64,000 bases of DNA from JBGCEZ01 sp045106735 (GCA_045106735.1 JBGCEZ010000045.1:1-64000), one strand, 5' to 3'; shown: positions 1-9,594, counted from the first letter of the stretch. Translations and numbers: made by a program. The notes: generated from the letters alone by a model not told the origin.

Positions 1-3000
1 CCGCGCTGGGCACCCTGGCCGCGCTGACCACGCTCGGCTCCGCGGCGACCTTGGGCCGCCGGGACCTCGGTCACTTCTTCCACCGCATCCGCGGCCGGCG
101 TGGCCGAACGGGTGCGTTTGGCTTCGATCGTGGCCACGACCCGGCCACCGACTTCGACGTCGGCCTTGAGCTGGCCCTTCTCGTCGACCGTGCCCTTGAT
201 GGTCAGGGAGAACTCGCCGGTATCGGCGTCGAGCAGCATGGTGCGCTTCTCGGCGTCCCACGTACCTTCGATCGGAATCTCGCCCATCGGGCTGGTGAGG
301 CTGCCGGTCACGTCCTTGCCCTTGAGGGCGAAGACCATGGTGATCTCGCGGCTACCGGTCTGCACGGCGTCTCCCGCCGCGGTTCCGGTCCACTCGCCGG
401 AGATGTCGTCGGCCAGAGCGACCACCGCATCGGCCATGGTGTTGGCGACCGCTCCGGTCGACACGGTGCGGGCGGTGAGGTCCCGCATCGCCGCGGCAAC
501 TTCCGACGCCAGCGCCGGGCCAGCGGCTTCCACCGGCGGCAGCGACACGCCGAGTCGATCGGCCAGGGCCTTGAGTTCCGCCCGGTCGAGCACGTCGTTT
601 CCGTCCGCGTCCAGACGATCGAACATGCCGGCCATCCGACCGCTCATTTCCGAGCGGGCGATGCGGCCGTCCTTGTCGGCGTCCTGGGCGAGCAGCATCT
701 CGAGCATCGCGGCTCCGCGGCCGCCGGCTCCCGCGCCGCCTCCGCGACCGGCCGCAGCCGCAGCCGCTTCCGGCTGACGTGCACGCGCGCCTCGATCGCC
801 GCGTTCACCGTTGCCACGGGCTCCCCGCTCGCCGCGGGGCCGCCGCTCGCGCGGCGCTTCCATCGCGTCGTCGGCCGATCCCGCCTCGTCGGCCGCGGCC
901 ATCTGCACGCTGGCCACCATGTTGCCGCCGCTCGGTTCGTTGCCGTCGAAGAGATCGACCCAGTCCTGGCCGCCATTCTCGGTCATCCACAGTGCACCGT
1001 CGTCGGTGCCGACGTACAGGATCTCGCGGTTGCGGGGACTCTCGGTCAGCGCGGTCGCCGCACCACGATCGGTGGCGGTGATGTTCGGGCTGATCGGCAG
1101 CATGTCCTCGCCGCCCTGCACGCTCTTGAAGACGCGGTTGCCGGCGGCGTAATAGATGCGGCTGTTGAACTCACTGAGGATGAACGGCGCCCGCCAGTTG
1201 AAGCGGTTCCGCACACCACGCTCCGGACGGACGCGGATGCGACCACGCTCGCCGGTGCGGATGTTGATGCGACCAAAGCCGCCGTTCTGGCTCTGGTAGT
1301 ACACCAGGTCCGGATCGTTGGGATCGGTGCGGCAGATGAATCCGTCGCCGCCGCCCACGCGGTACCAGTCCTCGATCCGCGAGCCCGGAGCGTCGCGCAC
1401 CATCATCGGACCGCCCCAGGAACCGTTGTCCTGCAGGCCGCCGTAGACGCGGTAGTTGGGACGGTTGTCCACCGTCACGTGGTAGAACTGGCCGATGTCG
1501 AAGTGGTTGTTGTGGTCCCACGTCTTCATGCGGTCGTTGGTGATGTACAGGCCACCGTCATTGCCAAGCAAGACGCGGCGACCGTCGGTCGGATCGACCC
1601 AGATCGCGTGGTGGTCAACGTGGGCCGCACCGTTCTCGCCCACGTGGGCGTTGCTGCGGAACGTCTTGCCGCCATCGGCCGACGTGTGCAGCGAGATGCC
1701 GGCCACGTGGATGAAGTTGTCATCCTGCGGATCGATGGCGATCTCACTGAAGTACATCGGCCGCGGGTTGATCGAGTTGATGCGCGACCAGGTGTAGCCG
1801 CCGTCTTCCGACCGGAAGAGGCCGCCATTCTCGAAGCCGTTCGGTCCCTGCTGATCCTGAACACCGGCCCGCTGGCCGCCCAAGCGCGTTCCGAAGGGAC
1901 TGCTGCGGCGGGCTCGCTCGATGTCGACTTCGCCGTCGCCCTCGCTGGGACGCTTGGCGAAGGACAGGTCGACGGTCTCGAATTCGCCATCGCGGATGAG
2001 TTCGACGGTGACGCTGTCGCCGGCTTCGTACTTGCGGATCTCGGTGGTGAGGCCGGTGTACGTCAGCGTGGGACGCTCATTCATCTTGAGGACGATGTCC
2101 CCCGACTTGAGCCCGGCATCGGCCGCGGGGCCGTCTTCGGTGATCTCGGTCAGGCGGGCGCCGACGCCGGCGTCCTCACCGCGAATGCCCATGTACGGGG
2201 CGTTCTCCGGCTCGGTACCGATGAGCTCGGTCTCGATGATGGCGTAGACGCGGTCGGGGTTGCCGCGGAAGTACTCGATGTCCATGCGACCCATCGGCAC
2301 CGTCGGCAGGCCTTCGACCATCCGGTCCCACGAGTCGCCACCGTCGGTCGATCGCCAGATGCCGGCGTTCTTGCCGAACTTGGTCGCCGGATCGTTGGTG
2401 TCGAACATGTCGCGGCGACGCTCGTAGCTCGCCACGAGGATCGTGTTCGGATCCTCGGGGTGCAGCTCGATGTCCATGATGCCGGTGTTCTCATCGATGT
2501 CGATGATCTTGTCCCACGTCGCGCCGCCGTCGGTCGTGCGGTACAGGCCGCGCTCTTCGCTCGGGCCCCAGAGGCGGCCGAGGGCGCCGACGTAGACCAC
2601 GTCGGGATTCGTCGGGTGGATGCGGATCGAACCGATCTGGAAGCTGTCCTTGAGCCCCATGTGTTCGAAGGTCTTGCCGCCGTCGACGGACTTGTAGACG
2701 CCGTTGCCCCAGCTCACGCTGTTGCGCGGGTTCTCTTCGCCGGTTCCGACCCAGATGATGTCCGGGTTCGTCTGGCTGACCTCGACGTCACCGATCGAGG
2801 CAACCGCCTCGCGGGTGAACTGATGCTCGAACGTCGTGCCGCCATTGACCGTCTTTAGGATGCCGCCCGATGCGGCGGCGAGCCAGAAGATGTTCGGGTC
2901 GGCCTCGTACACCGTGATGTCGGTGATGCGGCCACTCATGTTGGCCGGGCCAAGGCGGCGGAAGTCAAAGGCCCCGGCCCACTCGTCCGGCATCGGGCCG

Positions 3001-3110
3001 GCGGTGGCGGTCAGGGTCACGAACGCACTGCTGGCCGCCGCGGCGGTCAGGGCGGCGAGGGTGAGGGCGGAGCCGCTTGACGCGCGCCCCAGAGTTCGAC
3101 GGTTCGACAT
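1..3110 (-). CDS. Secreted BNR/VPS10-like beta-propeller protein with PDZ and EF-hand segments (3' end outside window)
   Basis: The frame opens at an ATG preceded by AGGAT and runs off the left edge, giving about 1,036 residues without a stop. Residues 1-36 look like a signal peptide. Many 'STDGGxxW / SxDGGKTF' blades of the BNR (sialidase/sortilin-like) type follow, typical of a beta-propeller. A PDZ domain (about 310-385, containing 'PAADAGLKSGDIV') is inserted between propeller halves. Two EF-hand loops, DADKDGRIARSE (about 807) and DADGNDVLDRAE (about 833), follow a Gly/Arg-rich stretch, and a beta-rich domain (about 905-1000) comes last. The family is common in planctomycetes and has no agreed enzymatic role; I infer an exported, calcium-binding scaffold or peptidase-like protein. 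It is divergent from the ACMSD gene. Confidence 0.85.
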   Translation of the reverse strand, partial: MSNRRTLGRASSGSALTLAALTAAAASSAFVTLTATAGPMPDEWAGAFDFRRLGPANMSGRITDITVYEADPNIFWLAAASGGILKTVNGGTTFEHQFTREAVASIGDVEVSQTNPDIIWVGTGEENPRNSVSWGNGVYKSVDGGKTFEHMGLKDSFQIGSIRIHPTNPDVVYVGALGRLWGPSEERGLYRTTDGGATWDKIIDIDENTGIMDIELHPEDPNTILVASYERRRDMFDTNDPATKFGKNAGIWRSTDGGDSWDRMVEGLPTVPMGRMDIEYFRGNPDRVYAIIETELIGTEPENAPYMGIRGEDAGVGARLTEITEDGPAADAGLKSGDIVLKMNERPTLTYTGLTTEIRKYEAGDSVTVELIRDGEFETVDLSFAKRPSEGDGEVDIERARRSSPFGTRLGGQRAGVQDQQGPNGFENGGLFRSEDGGYTWSRINSINPRPMYFSEIAIDPQDDNFIHVAGISLHTSADGGKTFRSNAHVGENGAAHVDHHAIWVDPTDGRRVLLGNDGGLYITNDRMKTWDHNNHFDIGQFYHVTVDNRPNYRVYGGLQDNGSWGGPMMVRDAPGSRIEDWYRVGGGDGFICRTDPNDPDLVYYQSQNGGFGRINIRTGERGRIRVRPERGVRNRFNWRAPFILSEFNSRIYYAAGNRVFKSVQGGEDMLPISPNITATDRGAATALTESPRNREILYVGTDDGALWMTENGGQDWVDLFDGNEPSGGNMVASVQMAAADEAGSADDAMEAPRERRPRGERGARGNGERGDRGARARQPEAAAAAAGRGGGAGAGGRGAAMLEMLLAQDADKDGRIARSEMSGRMAGMFDRLDADGNDVLDRAELKALADRLGVSLPPVEAAGPALASEVAAAMRDLTARTVSTGAVANTMADAVVALADDISGEWTGTAAGDAVQTGSREITMVFALKGKDVTGSLTSPMGEIPIEGTWDAEKRTMLLDADTGEFSLTIKGTVDEKGQLKADVEVGGRVVATIEAKRTRSATPAADAVEEVTEVPAAQGRRGAERGQRGQGAQR

Positions 3111-3183
3111 CACAATCCTTCCATCGGGGCAGCGGAGCCTCCGTCCGCCGCGTCGATCGGTATGCCCCGGCACCACGGAGCCG

Positions 3184-3199
3184 GGATCCGGCCGGATCC
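3184..3199. promoter_or_regulatory. 16-bp perfect palindrome GGATCCGGCCGGATCC
   Basis: This perfect 16-bp inverted repeat lies about 75 bp upstream of the minus-strand BNR gene, in the 441-bp divergent gap before ACMSD. It could be a dimeric regulator site. The sequence is GC-rich, so a chance origin cannot be excluded. Apart from this and the palindrome at 3443, nothing else was recognised between 3111 and 3551. Confidence 0.3.
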
Positions 3200-3442
3200 G
3201 GGCGACGGGCCGCAACCGGGAGGTCGGTCACGGCCGGAGGAATTCGTCGCCAGGACGAGCGGCCGGGTGTGCGGCGATCGCGCCGCACCGGATCCCGGGG
3301 CACCGGGTTGAACAGCCGGCCGGACGGACGGCTGCACTGGGAGCGACAGAGAGCGGTCCGCAGGACGCACCGGACGGGAATTGATCCGGCGAGGGCGACG
3401 CGGGGGGAGCCCGCCACCCGCCCCAGCACGCCCGAGGATCTC

Positions 3443-3454
3443 CCGAACGTTCGG
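3443..3454. promoter_or_regulatory. 12-bp perfect palindrome CCGAACGTTCGG upstream of ACMSD
   Basis: A perfect 12-bp inverted repeat sits about 98 bp before the ACMSD start. Its position suits an operator for the kynurenine genes, but no regulator gene is nearby and no second copy was found upstream of kmo or kynA. Confidence 0.3.
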
Positions 3455-3551
3455 CGCTGGCGCGGTAGTCTCTGGGCCATCCGGAGCATCCGGGACGTGG
3501 CACCCTTCGCCACTTCATCGCGCTCCCCGGGCCCCCAACGGCGCTCCATCC

Positions 3552-4583
3552 ATGCCCGATCCGCAGCCGGCCATCGCCAAGATTGACGTCCATGCGCATT
3601 TCCTCCCTCGGGATCTGCCGGACATGAAGTCCCGGACTGGCCGGGGCGGCTGGATCGAGTTGGAGCACCTGGAGAGCGGCCGATGCCGCATGCGGCGGGA
3701 TGGTGAGCTGTTTCGCGAGATCACCGCGAGCTGCTTCGACATCGACGCTCGCATTGCTGATCTCGATGCGACCGGCGTCGCCATGCAAGCACTCTGTACC
3801 GTCCCCGTCATGTTCAGCTACTGGGCGGAGACGGAAGAAGCTCTTCACCTGGGCCGCTGCCTGAACGACCATCTGGCCGAGATCGTCCGGCAGCACCCGA
3901 CCCGTTTCGTCGCCCTCGGCACGGTCCCGCTGCAGGACCCCGATGCGTCGGTGCGCGAACTCGAACGGTGCGTGCGCGAACTAGGCATGGCCGGGATTCA
4001 AATTGGAACCCACGTGGGCCCGCGGAATTTGGATGACCCGGGGATCGAGGCGGTCCTGACGGCGGCCGCCGATCTGGGGGCCGCGGTGCTGATCCACCCC
4101 TGGGACATGATGGCCGCCGACCGCATGCCCAAGTACTGGTTGCCCTGGCTCGTCGGCATGCCGTCGGAAGTGGCCACCGCCATCGCCACGTACATCCTCG
4201 GTGGGGTCATCGACCGGCTGCCGAATCTCCGGATTTGCTTCGCCCACGGCGGTGGAGCATTCCCGTTCATCATCGGCCGGATCGAACACGGCTGGAACGT
4301 GCGTCCTGATCTCGTGGCCACCGAGCAGCCGGCCAATCCGCGGGAAGCCCTCGGCCGCTTCTTCGTCGACACCGGCGTGCACGACGACGCGGCCTTTCGG
4401 TACCTGCTCGATCTCGTCGGCCCGGAGGCGATCTGCCTGGGTTCCGATGCGCCCTTCCCGCTCGGCGAACATGTCCCCGGCGAAATGGTCGAGTCCATGA
4501 CGGACCTGCCGGACGCCACGCGAAAGATGATTCTCGAAGATGCGCCGCGGCGCTTCCTGGGCCTGCCGCCCCGCACCAGCTGA
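3552..4583 (+). CDS. acmsd: 2-amino-3-carboxymuconate-6-semialdehyde decarboxylase (ACMSD)
   Basis: This metal-dependent amidohydrolase-fold enzyme decarboxylates ACMS to 2-aminomuconate-6-semialdehyde, steering 3-hydroxyanthranilate carbon to catabolism instead of quinolinate/NAD. The protein is 343 aa, the usual length. Recognisable parts are the HxH metal motif (His14, His16 in 'KIDVHAHFLP'), 'STVP'-like 'TVPVMFSYWAE', His182 in 'LIHPWDMM', His232 in 'CFAHGGGAFPF' and Asp299 in 'GSDAPFPLGE'. These match the metal ligands of characterised ACMSD in order and spacing. The start is the ATG just before 'PDPQPAIAKIDV'; a 57-codon upstream extension is open but does not resemble the family. No clear Shine-Dalgarno is present. 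Kynureninase follows after 87 bp on the same strand. Confidence 0.95.
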   Translation: MPDPQPAIAKIDVHAHFLPRDLPDMKSRTGRGGWIELEHLESGRCRMRRDGELFREITASCFDIDARIADLDATGVAMQALCTVPVMFSYWAETEEALHLGRCLNDHLAEIVRQHPTRFVALGTVPLQDPDASVRELERCVRELGMAGIQIGTHVGPRNLDDPGIEAVLTAAADLGAAVLIHPWDMMAADRMPKYWLPWLVGMPSEVATAIATYILGGVIDRLPNLRICFAHGGGAFPFIIGRIEHGWNVRPDLVATEQPANPREALGRFFVDTGVHDDAAFRYLLDLVGPEAICLGSDAPFPLGEHVPGEMVESMTDLPDATRKMILEDAPRRFLGLPPRTS

Positions 4584-4670
4584 ACCGCCGGCGACGAGCA
4601 TCACCGCATCGCCGCATCGACCTCTTGCCCGCCGCCCTCCGCGCCCACCGCGCGATTTCCGAGCCCCACG

Positions 4671-5984
4671 ATGACCACGCCCCCGACATCGACCGACGCC
4701 GCCCACTCCCGCGAGGCCGCCCGGGCCCGGGACGCCGCCGATCCGATGTCGCGGTTCCGTGACGCGTTCATCATTCCGCCGCGCCCCGGCGCCGCCCCGG
4801 GCGATGAACCCATCGCCTACTTCACCGGCAACTCGCTCGGCCTCCAGCCGAAGCGGGCCCGGCCGATGATCGAAGAGGAGCTCGACGACTGGGGACGCCT
4901 GGCGGTGGAAGGACACTTCCATGGACGCCGGCCCTGGTACACCTACCACGAGCCGTTCCGCGACCCGCTCGCCCGGATCGTCGGCGCCCGGCCGCACGAA
5001 GTCGTGGCCATGAACAGCCTGACCGTGAACCTGCACCTGATGATGATGAGCTTCTTCCAGCCCGAGGGCCGGCGGCGCAAGATCATGATCGAGTCGCCCG
5101 CGTTTCCGTCGGACACCTACGCGGTGAAGACGCATTTGCGGGCGCGAGGATTCGACCCGGAGCGCGATCTGATCACGATCGCCCCGCCAGAGGGCGAGCA
5201 GTTGATCCGCAATGACGACATCGTCGCGGCGATTGAGCGGCACGCCGACGACCTGGCCTTGGTCATGCTCGGCGGCGTGAACTTCTTCACCGGCCAGGTG
5301 CTGGAGATGCCGCGGATCACCGAAGCCGCCCACCGGGCCGGCGCGATGTGCGGCTGGGACCTGGCCCACGGCGCCGGGAACGTGCCGCTGCAGCTGCACG
5401 ACTGGGATGCCGACTTCGCCTGCTGGTGTTCGTACAAGTACCTCAACGGCGGGCCGGGAGCGGTGAGTGCGTGCTTCGTGCACGAACGCCACGCCCGCAA
5501 CATTGACCTGCCGCGCTTCGCCGGCTGGTGGGGCAACGATCCCGAGTCACGCTTCCTGATGCACCTGCAGCCGGAGTTCGTGGCCAAGCCCGATGCCGAT
5601 GGCTGGCAACTCAGCAATCCGCCGGTCCTTGGCCTGACCGCGCTGCTCGCCAGCCTCGAACAGTTCGACGCCGCCGGCATGCCGGCCCTGCGCGAGCGCA
5701 GCCTCCAGTTGACCGCATACCTGCGCGACCAACTCACCAGTGCATCAAGCCGCAGTGCCACGCCCTGGTTCGAAGTCATCACGCCCGACGATCCGGACCG
5801 CCACGGCGCGCAACTCTCGATCCGCGTGACCGACCGACCACGCGAACGCTTCGACGCGCTGCAAGCCGCCGGCGTCATGGCCGACTTCCGCGAACCGGAC
5901 GTGATCCGCGCGGCCCCCGCCCCGCTCTACAACTCGTACGAAGATTGCTGGCGATTTGCCGACGCGATGGCTTCGGTCGGCTGA
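4671..5984 (+). CDS. kynU: Kynureninase
   Basis: This PLP-dependent hydrolase cleaves kynurenine or 3-hydroxykynurenine to (3-hydroxy)anthranilate and alanine. The 437-aa protein shows the whole family pattern: 'YFTGNSLGLQPK' near residue 45, 'WYTYHEPF' near 88, 'GWDLAHGAGNVPL' (about 227) for the PLP aspartate, and the Schiff-base lysine Lys256 in 'WCSYKYLNGGPGA'. The C-terminal 'YNSYEDCWRFADAM' fits the family end. It lies downstream of ACMSD and upstream of kmo on the same strand, consistent with one pathway. No Shine-Dalgarno is visible, as for several neighbours. Confidence 0.96.
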   Translation: MTTPPTSTDAAHSREAARARDAADPMSRFRDAFIIPPRPGAAPGDEPIAYFTGNSLGLQPKRARPMIEEELDDWGRLAVEGHFHGRRPWYTYHEPFRDPLARIVGARPHEVVAMNSLTVNLHLMMMSFFQPEGRRRKIMIESPAFPSDTYAVKTHLRARGFDPERDLITIAPPEGEQLIRNDDIVAAIERHADDLALVMLGGVNFFTGQVLEMPRITEAAHRAGAMCGWDLAHGAGNVPLQLHDWDADFACWCSYKYLNGGPGAVSACFVHERHARNIDLPRFAGWWGNDPESRFLMHLQPEFVAKPDADGWQLSNPPVLGLTALLASLEQFDAAGMPALRERSLQLTAYLRDQLTSASSRSATPWFEVITPDDPDRHGAQLSIRVTDRPRERFDALQAAGVMADFREPDVIRAAPAPLYNSYEDCWRFADAMASVG

Positions 5985-5990
5985 GCGAAC

Positions 5991-6461
5991 TCAGTCGTCG
6001 GCCGGCCGCGGGGCGACCCGCCACGCCCCATCCGCCCCCGGCACCGCACGGAACTGCACCGCGTCGCCCGCCGGCCCGGTGACCACGACGGTCCGGGCCG
6101 ACGCCGTCCGCGCCGGCCGGACGTTCACGCAGATCGACTCCATCGCCGCGACCCGGGCCAAGTCGGCCGACAACCGGCGACGGTCGCCCGGGTTCCGGAT
6201 ATCGGCGGCGAACCCGAGCAGTCGCCCGAAGCAGCCGTCGGCGTGGGCGGCCCGCAGGCCCCCAGCCAAGGCCGCCGGCGTCACCGCGGGCGGCTCGGGG
6301 ACGATGATGTCCACGCTCACCGGCGCGGCCGCGATCGAAGCATCCGCGGCCCCAGGCCCCATCGCGCCATCCGTCCCGGGCGTCCCCGGCCAGGGGCCGG
6401 TCAGCAGCGGCAGCCCGATCAACCCGGCCACGCACGCAGCCATGGACCGCATGGACCGCAT
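5991..6461 (-). CDS. Hypothetical exported protein
   Basis: This 156-aa product is converging on kynU, with 6 bp between the stops. I start it at the ATG giving 'MRSMRSMAACVAGLIG', which reads as a basic n-region and hydrophobic core of a signal peptide. Later in-frame ATGs at 6452 and 6443 are also possible, and the frame stays open upstream to 6761. The mature part is Ala/Pro/Val-rich with two cysteines ('DGCFGRLLG' and 'ESICVNV') and a C-terminal stretch that may form beta strands ('ARTVVVTGPAGDAVQF'). I do not recognise a family. It interrupts the plus-strand kynurenine genes. Confidence 0.55.
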   Translation of the reverse strand: MRSMRSMAACVAGLIGLPLLTGPWPGTPGTDGAMGPGAADASIAAAPVSVDIIVPEPPAVTPAALAGGLRAAHADGCFGRLLGFAADIRNPGDRRRLSADLARVAAMESICVNVRPARTASARTVVVTGPAGDAVQFRAVPGADGAWRVAPRPADD

Positions 6462-6839
6462 TGGCCGGCCACGCCGGTGGTGACCCGGGCGATTGAACTG
6501 TCCGGTCGCGAACATGGGCGAATCCCCTCGGCCGGCCCGGAATGCGGGACCACGGCAAGAACAGATCTCCGATCCCCGCGGCGGCGATGCGCCCCCCGAT
6601 GCCACGACGGCCGCCAGCAATCTGTTCCGCGGACACCTTGGGCCGGCGGAGCAGACCCTGCGGATCGTGCGGCTTGGGCCGCATATCCTGACAGCCCACG
6701 GCCACTCGGCGGCCGGAAGCCCATCGATGGACGGGCCCATCCGCTGTCCGGCCGCGGCCATTTGGCCGTCTCATTGGCCTTCGCTTGGCCTCGCCACCTG
6801 GCGATGCCCGCCTGCCTTCACTTCGGATCCGTGCCTCCC
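6462..6839. other. Intergenic gap between the exported protein and kmo
   Basis: This 378-bp divergent spacer must hold the promoters of the minus-strand exported protein and of kmo. Frames crossing it lack family similarity. I see no terminator, riboswitch or clear operator. Confidence 0.5.
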
Positions 6840-8276
6840 ATGAACGACTCGGCGACCGCTGCCCCCGCCTCCCCGGCCGATCCCACCGCCTCGGGCCGCA
6901 CCGCGCTGATTGCGGGCGCGGGCTTGGCCGGCAGCTTGCTGGCCGTCCTGCTCGGCCGGCGGGGATGGACCGTCGACCTGTACGAACGTCGCCCGGACCC
7001 ACGGGCCCGCGGTTTCATCGGCGGCCGGTCGATCAACCTCGCACTGTCCACGCGCGGCATCACCGCGCTGGAGCGGGCCGGCCTGGCCGAGCGCGTCTTG
7101 GCCGAGGCGATTCCGATGCGCGGGCGGATCATGCACGCCACCGACGGCGAGTTGACCTTCCAGCCCTACAGCCGCGGCGCGAAGCGGGCGATCAACTCCG
7201 TCAGCCGTTCGCAGCTCAACATCATGCTGCTCGAAGCGGCGAGCGAACTGCCGAACGTGCGCATGCACTTTGGCCACACGGTCAAGGACGTCGACCTCGA
7301 CTCGGGGCAGGTCACGTTTGCGGTCAAGCCGCCGGCTGATGGCGCGGCATCGGCGTCGGCATCGGCATCGGAGCCAACCACCGTCACGGCACATGCCGAT
7401 CTCGTGGTCGCGGCGGACGGTGCGTTTTCGGCCATCCGCGCACGCATGCAGCGGACCAGCGGCTTCGATTACAGCCAGAGCTACCTGGAGCACGGCTACA
7501 AGGAACTCACGATTCCGCCGACGTCGGACGGAGCGTTTGCCCTGGATGAGCATGCCCTGCACATCTGGCCGCACGGCGGGTCGATGATGATCGCCCTGCC
7601 GAACAACGATCGCAGTTTCACCTGCACCCTGTTCTGGCCGCTCGAAGGCCCGCACTCTTTCGGGTCGTTGCCCGACGCGGCGGCCAGCGACGAAACGATC
7701 ATGGCCTTCTTCCGCCAGTACTACGGCGATTCAGTCCCGCTGATGCCGACGTTGCTGGAGGACTACCGGGAGAATCCGACCAGCCGATTGGTCACCGTTC
7801 GCTGCGCGCCTTGGCACTGGGGCGACCACGTGGCCCTCGTGGGCGACGCGGCCCACGCCATCGTGCCCTTCTACGGCCAGGGCATGAACGCGGCCTTCGA
7901 AGACTGCCGAATCCTGGACGAGATGCTGGAGGCGGCCGGCGACGATCCCGCCGCGGTCTTGCCGGCCTACACCCGGGCCCGCAAGCCGGCCGGCGACGCC
8001 ATCGCCGACCTCGCCCTCGACAACTTCATCACGATGCGCGACCGCGTGACCAGCCCATGGTTCCTGGCCCGCAAGCGGCTCGAGAAGTTCCTGAACGGCG
8101 TGATGCCCGGCACCTTCGAGCCGCTGTACGACATGGTCAGCTTCTCGAACGTGCCGTACCACGAAGCGCGACAGAAGGCCCGCCGCCAGGATCGCGCGCT
8201 GCTCGCGGGGGCGATCGGAATCGTGGCCGCGGGTGTGGCCGTCGCCGCGGTGGGCCTGACGGTCGCACTGACCTGA
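6840..8276 (+). CDS. kmo: Kynurenine 3-monooxygenase (FAD-dependent)
   Basis: This flavoprotein hydroxylates L-kynurenine to 3-hydroxykynurenine with NADPH and O2. The 478-aa protein has the FAD dinucleotide motif 'GAGLAG' at 26-31, 'GFIGGRSINLALSTRG' (about 58-73), which is characteristic of KMO, and the second FAD motif 'GDAAHAIVPFYGQGMNAAF' (about 336-354). A C-terminal hydrophobic helix (about 452-477) resembles the membrane anchor of eukaryotic KMO. An Ala-Ser hexanucleotide repeat (about residues 168-177) forms a small insert. The start ATG is just before 'NDSATAAP'; the upstream open frame is not conserved in kind. It fits between kynureninase and tryptophan dioxygenase in the pathway. 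Confidence 0.96.
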   Translation: MNDSATAAPASPADPTASGRTALIAGAGLAGSLLAVLLGRRGWTVDLYERRPDPRARGFIGGRSINLALSTRGITALERAGLAERVLAEAIPMRGRIMHATDGELTFQPYSRGAKRAINSVSRSQLNIMLLEAASELPNVRMHFGHTVKDVDLDSGQVTFAVKPPADGAASASASASEPTTVTAHADLVVAADGAFSAIRARMQRTSGFDYSQSYLEHGYKELTIPPTSDGAFALDEHALHIWPHGGSMMIALPNNDRSFTCTLFWPLEGPHSFGSLPDAAASDETIMAFFRQYYGDSVPLMPTLLEDYRENPTSRLVTVRCAPWHWGDHVALVGDAAHAIVPFYGQGMNAAFEDCRILDEMLEAAGDDPAAVLPAYTRARKPAGDAIADLALDNFITMRDRVTSPWFLARKRLEKFLNGVMPGTFEPLYDMVSFSNVPYHEARQKARRQDRALLAGAIGIVAAGVAVAAVGLTVALT

Positions 8277-8340
8277 GCCCTCGGTTCGCGGCGAGACGGC
8301 GAGGCGGCAACACGCTGACACGCCGCATGCCGCACGCGGC

Positions 8341-9594
8341 CTACGGGGATGCGCGCCGAAAAACCAACGTTCGCGGCCGCATCTCGTCCATCACGTTGCT
8401 GTCGGGACGCACTTCCATTTCCGCTTCGTCGATGCGCACCACCCGCGAAAGCTCCGCGGTGTCCGGATCGATCTCCAGCAAGTCGCGCTGCGTTTCACGG
8501 CTGTCGAAGGTGACGCCGTTCATGCTGATGGACCGGTCGCTGTCGGGGTCGATCAAGACCGAGCGCGTTTTGGACGTGCTCGAGATGTTTCGGCTCTCCC
8601 GCTCCCAGGTCCCCGTATCGGTGAACGAGAATTTCAGCCGGCCCCGGCCCTCGTCTTCCCAGCCGATCTCGGCCCGGCCGCGCGACGAAAACGTGCCGTC
8701 GGCCCGGTAGGTCACCGATTCCTCCAGGACCATCCGCATGGTCGACGGCAGCCGGCTTCCGGGCTTGGGCTGCAGCATGGTCGTTGGCAATTCCCACGTG
8801 CCCACCACGTACTGGTCGACCTTCCGGGCCATGCGAACGCTGTTGACGGAGGCGGCGACGATCACGCCCACCACCAAGACCACCGTCGCCCACGCCGCGA
8901 AACGCAGCATGCTGCGGGGCCCGGTCATGTCCCAGTCGACCTGACGCAGGCACGCGGCGCCGAGCAGCGTGCCGATCAGGAACCCGGGGATGATCAGAGC
9001 GATGCCGAGGCCGACGCCGACCAGCACGAGCACCACGCCGAGGATCAGGAAGCCCCAGTCGCGGAGCGTCCACCACTCGAGTCGGGACCGCCGGCGCGCC
9101 GGGCGCGGAGACCCCGCGGCGGCCGACCGAGCAAAGGCCGCCCGTTCGGAGGCGGTCCAGGGCTCCGACGGTGAGCCATCAGCTTGGGGCGGCGGGGGTG
9201 GGAGATCGCCGGGCGCGGCGGATGGCCGGGCGGATGGCGGGATGGGCGGGGCTGAAACCGGCGGGGTCGGTGGCGATGGTGGCGCCGGCGGCGCGGAGTA
9301 CGGCGGCGCCGGCGGACTCGGCGACCCGGAAGAGACTGGCGACGCGGGCGCCTCGGGCGTCGATGGGAACGACGGCGGAGCAGGATCCGGCAGCGACGTG
9401 GCCGGCGGCTGAATCGCGGGCGACGCGGCATCGAGGAACCGATTCGCGGTCGCCGTTGCTCCGGTCGACTCGGTCAGGATCCGTTCGTCCTCGGCCACAT
9501 GGCCCATCTCGATCAGGGAGCGCAGTTCATCGCCGCCGAACGGCCCCATCGGGCCATCGGCCCGCAGGACCCAGAATCGTTCGTCACCTTCCAT
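8341..9594 (-). CDS. GYF_2/DUF4339-domain membrane protein
   Basis: This 417-aa protein has an N-terminal DUF4339-like (GYF_2) domain at 1-55, with 'FWVLRADGPMGPFGGDELR' at its start. A Pro/Ser/Ala-rich linker follows (about 58-135). Hydrophobic segments near 174-220 include 'WGFLILGVVLVLVGVGLG', and another lies near 229-255. The C-terminal beta-rich region (about 256-417) resembles a lipocalin-like 'DUF' sensor with 'GTWELPTT' and 'YRADGTFSSRGRAEIGW'. A GAGGGAG Shine-Dalgarno sits 8-9 bp before the ATG. It converges on kmo and is divergent from kynA. The function is unknown; DUF4339 domains often occur in envelope proteins of planctomycetes. Confidence 0.75.
   Translation of the reverse strand: MEGDERFWVLRADGPMGPFGGDELRSLIEMGHVAEDERILTESTGATATANRFLDAASPAIQPPATSLPDPAPPSFPSTPEAPASPVSSGSPSPPAPPYSAPPAPPSPPTPPVSAPPIPPSARPSAAPGDLPPPPPQADGSPSEPWTASERAAFARSAAAGSPRPARRRSRLEWWTLRDWGFLILGVVLVLVGVGLGIALIIPGFLIGTLLGAACLRQVDWDMTGPRSMLRFAAWATVVLVVGVIVAASVNSVRMARKVDQYVVGTWELPTTMLQPKPGSRLPSTMRMVLEESVTYRADGTFSSRGRAEIGWEDEGRGRLKFSFTDTGTWERESRNISSTSKTRSVLIDPDSDRSISMNGVTFDSRETQRDLLEIDPDTAELSRVVRIDEAEMEVRPDSNVMDEMRPRTLVFRRASP

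Noticed and set aside
51..2858. Plus-strand open frame of 935 codons
   Set aside because: It is antisense to the BNR/PDZ gene. The opposite strand encodes clear BNR blades, PDZ and EF-hands, while this frame gives Arg/Gly/Ala/His-rich translation with no family features.
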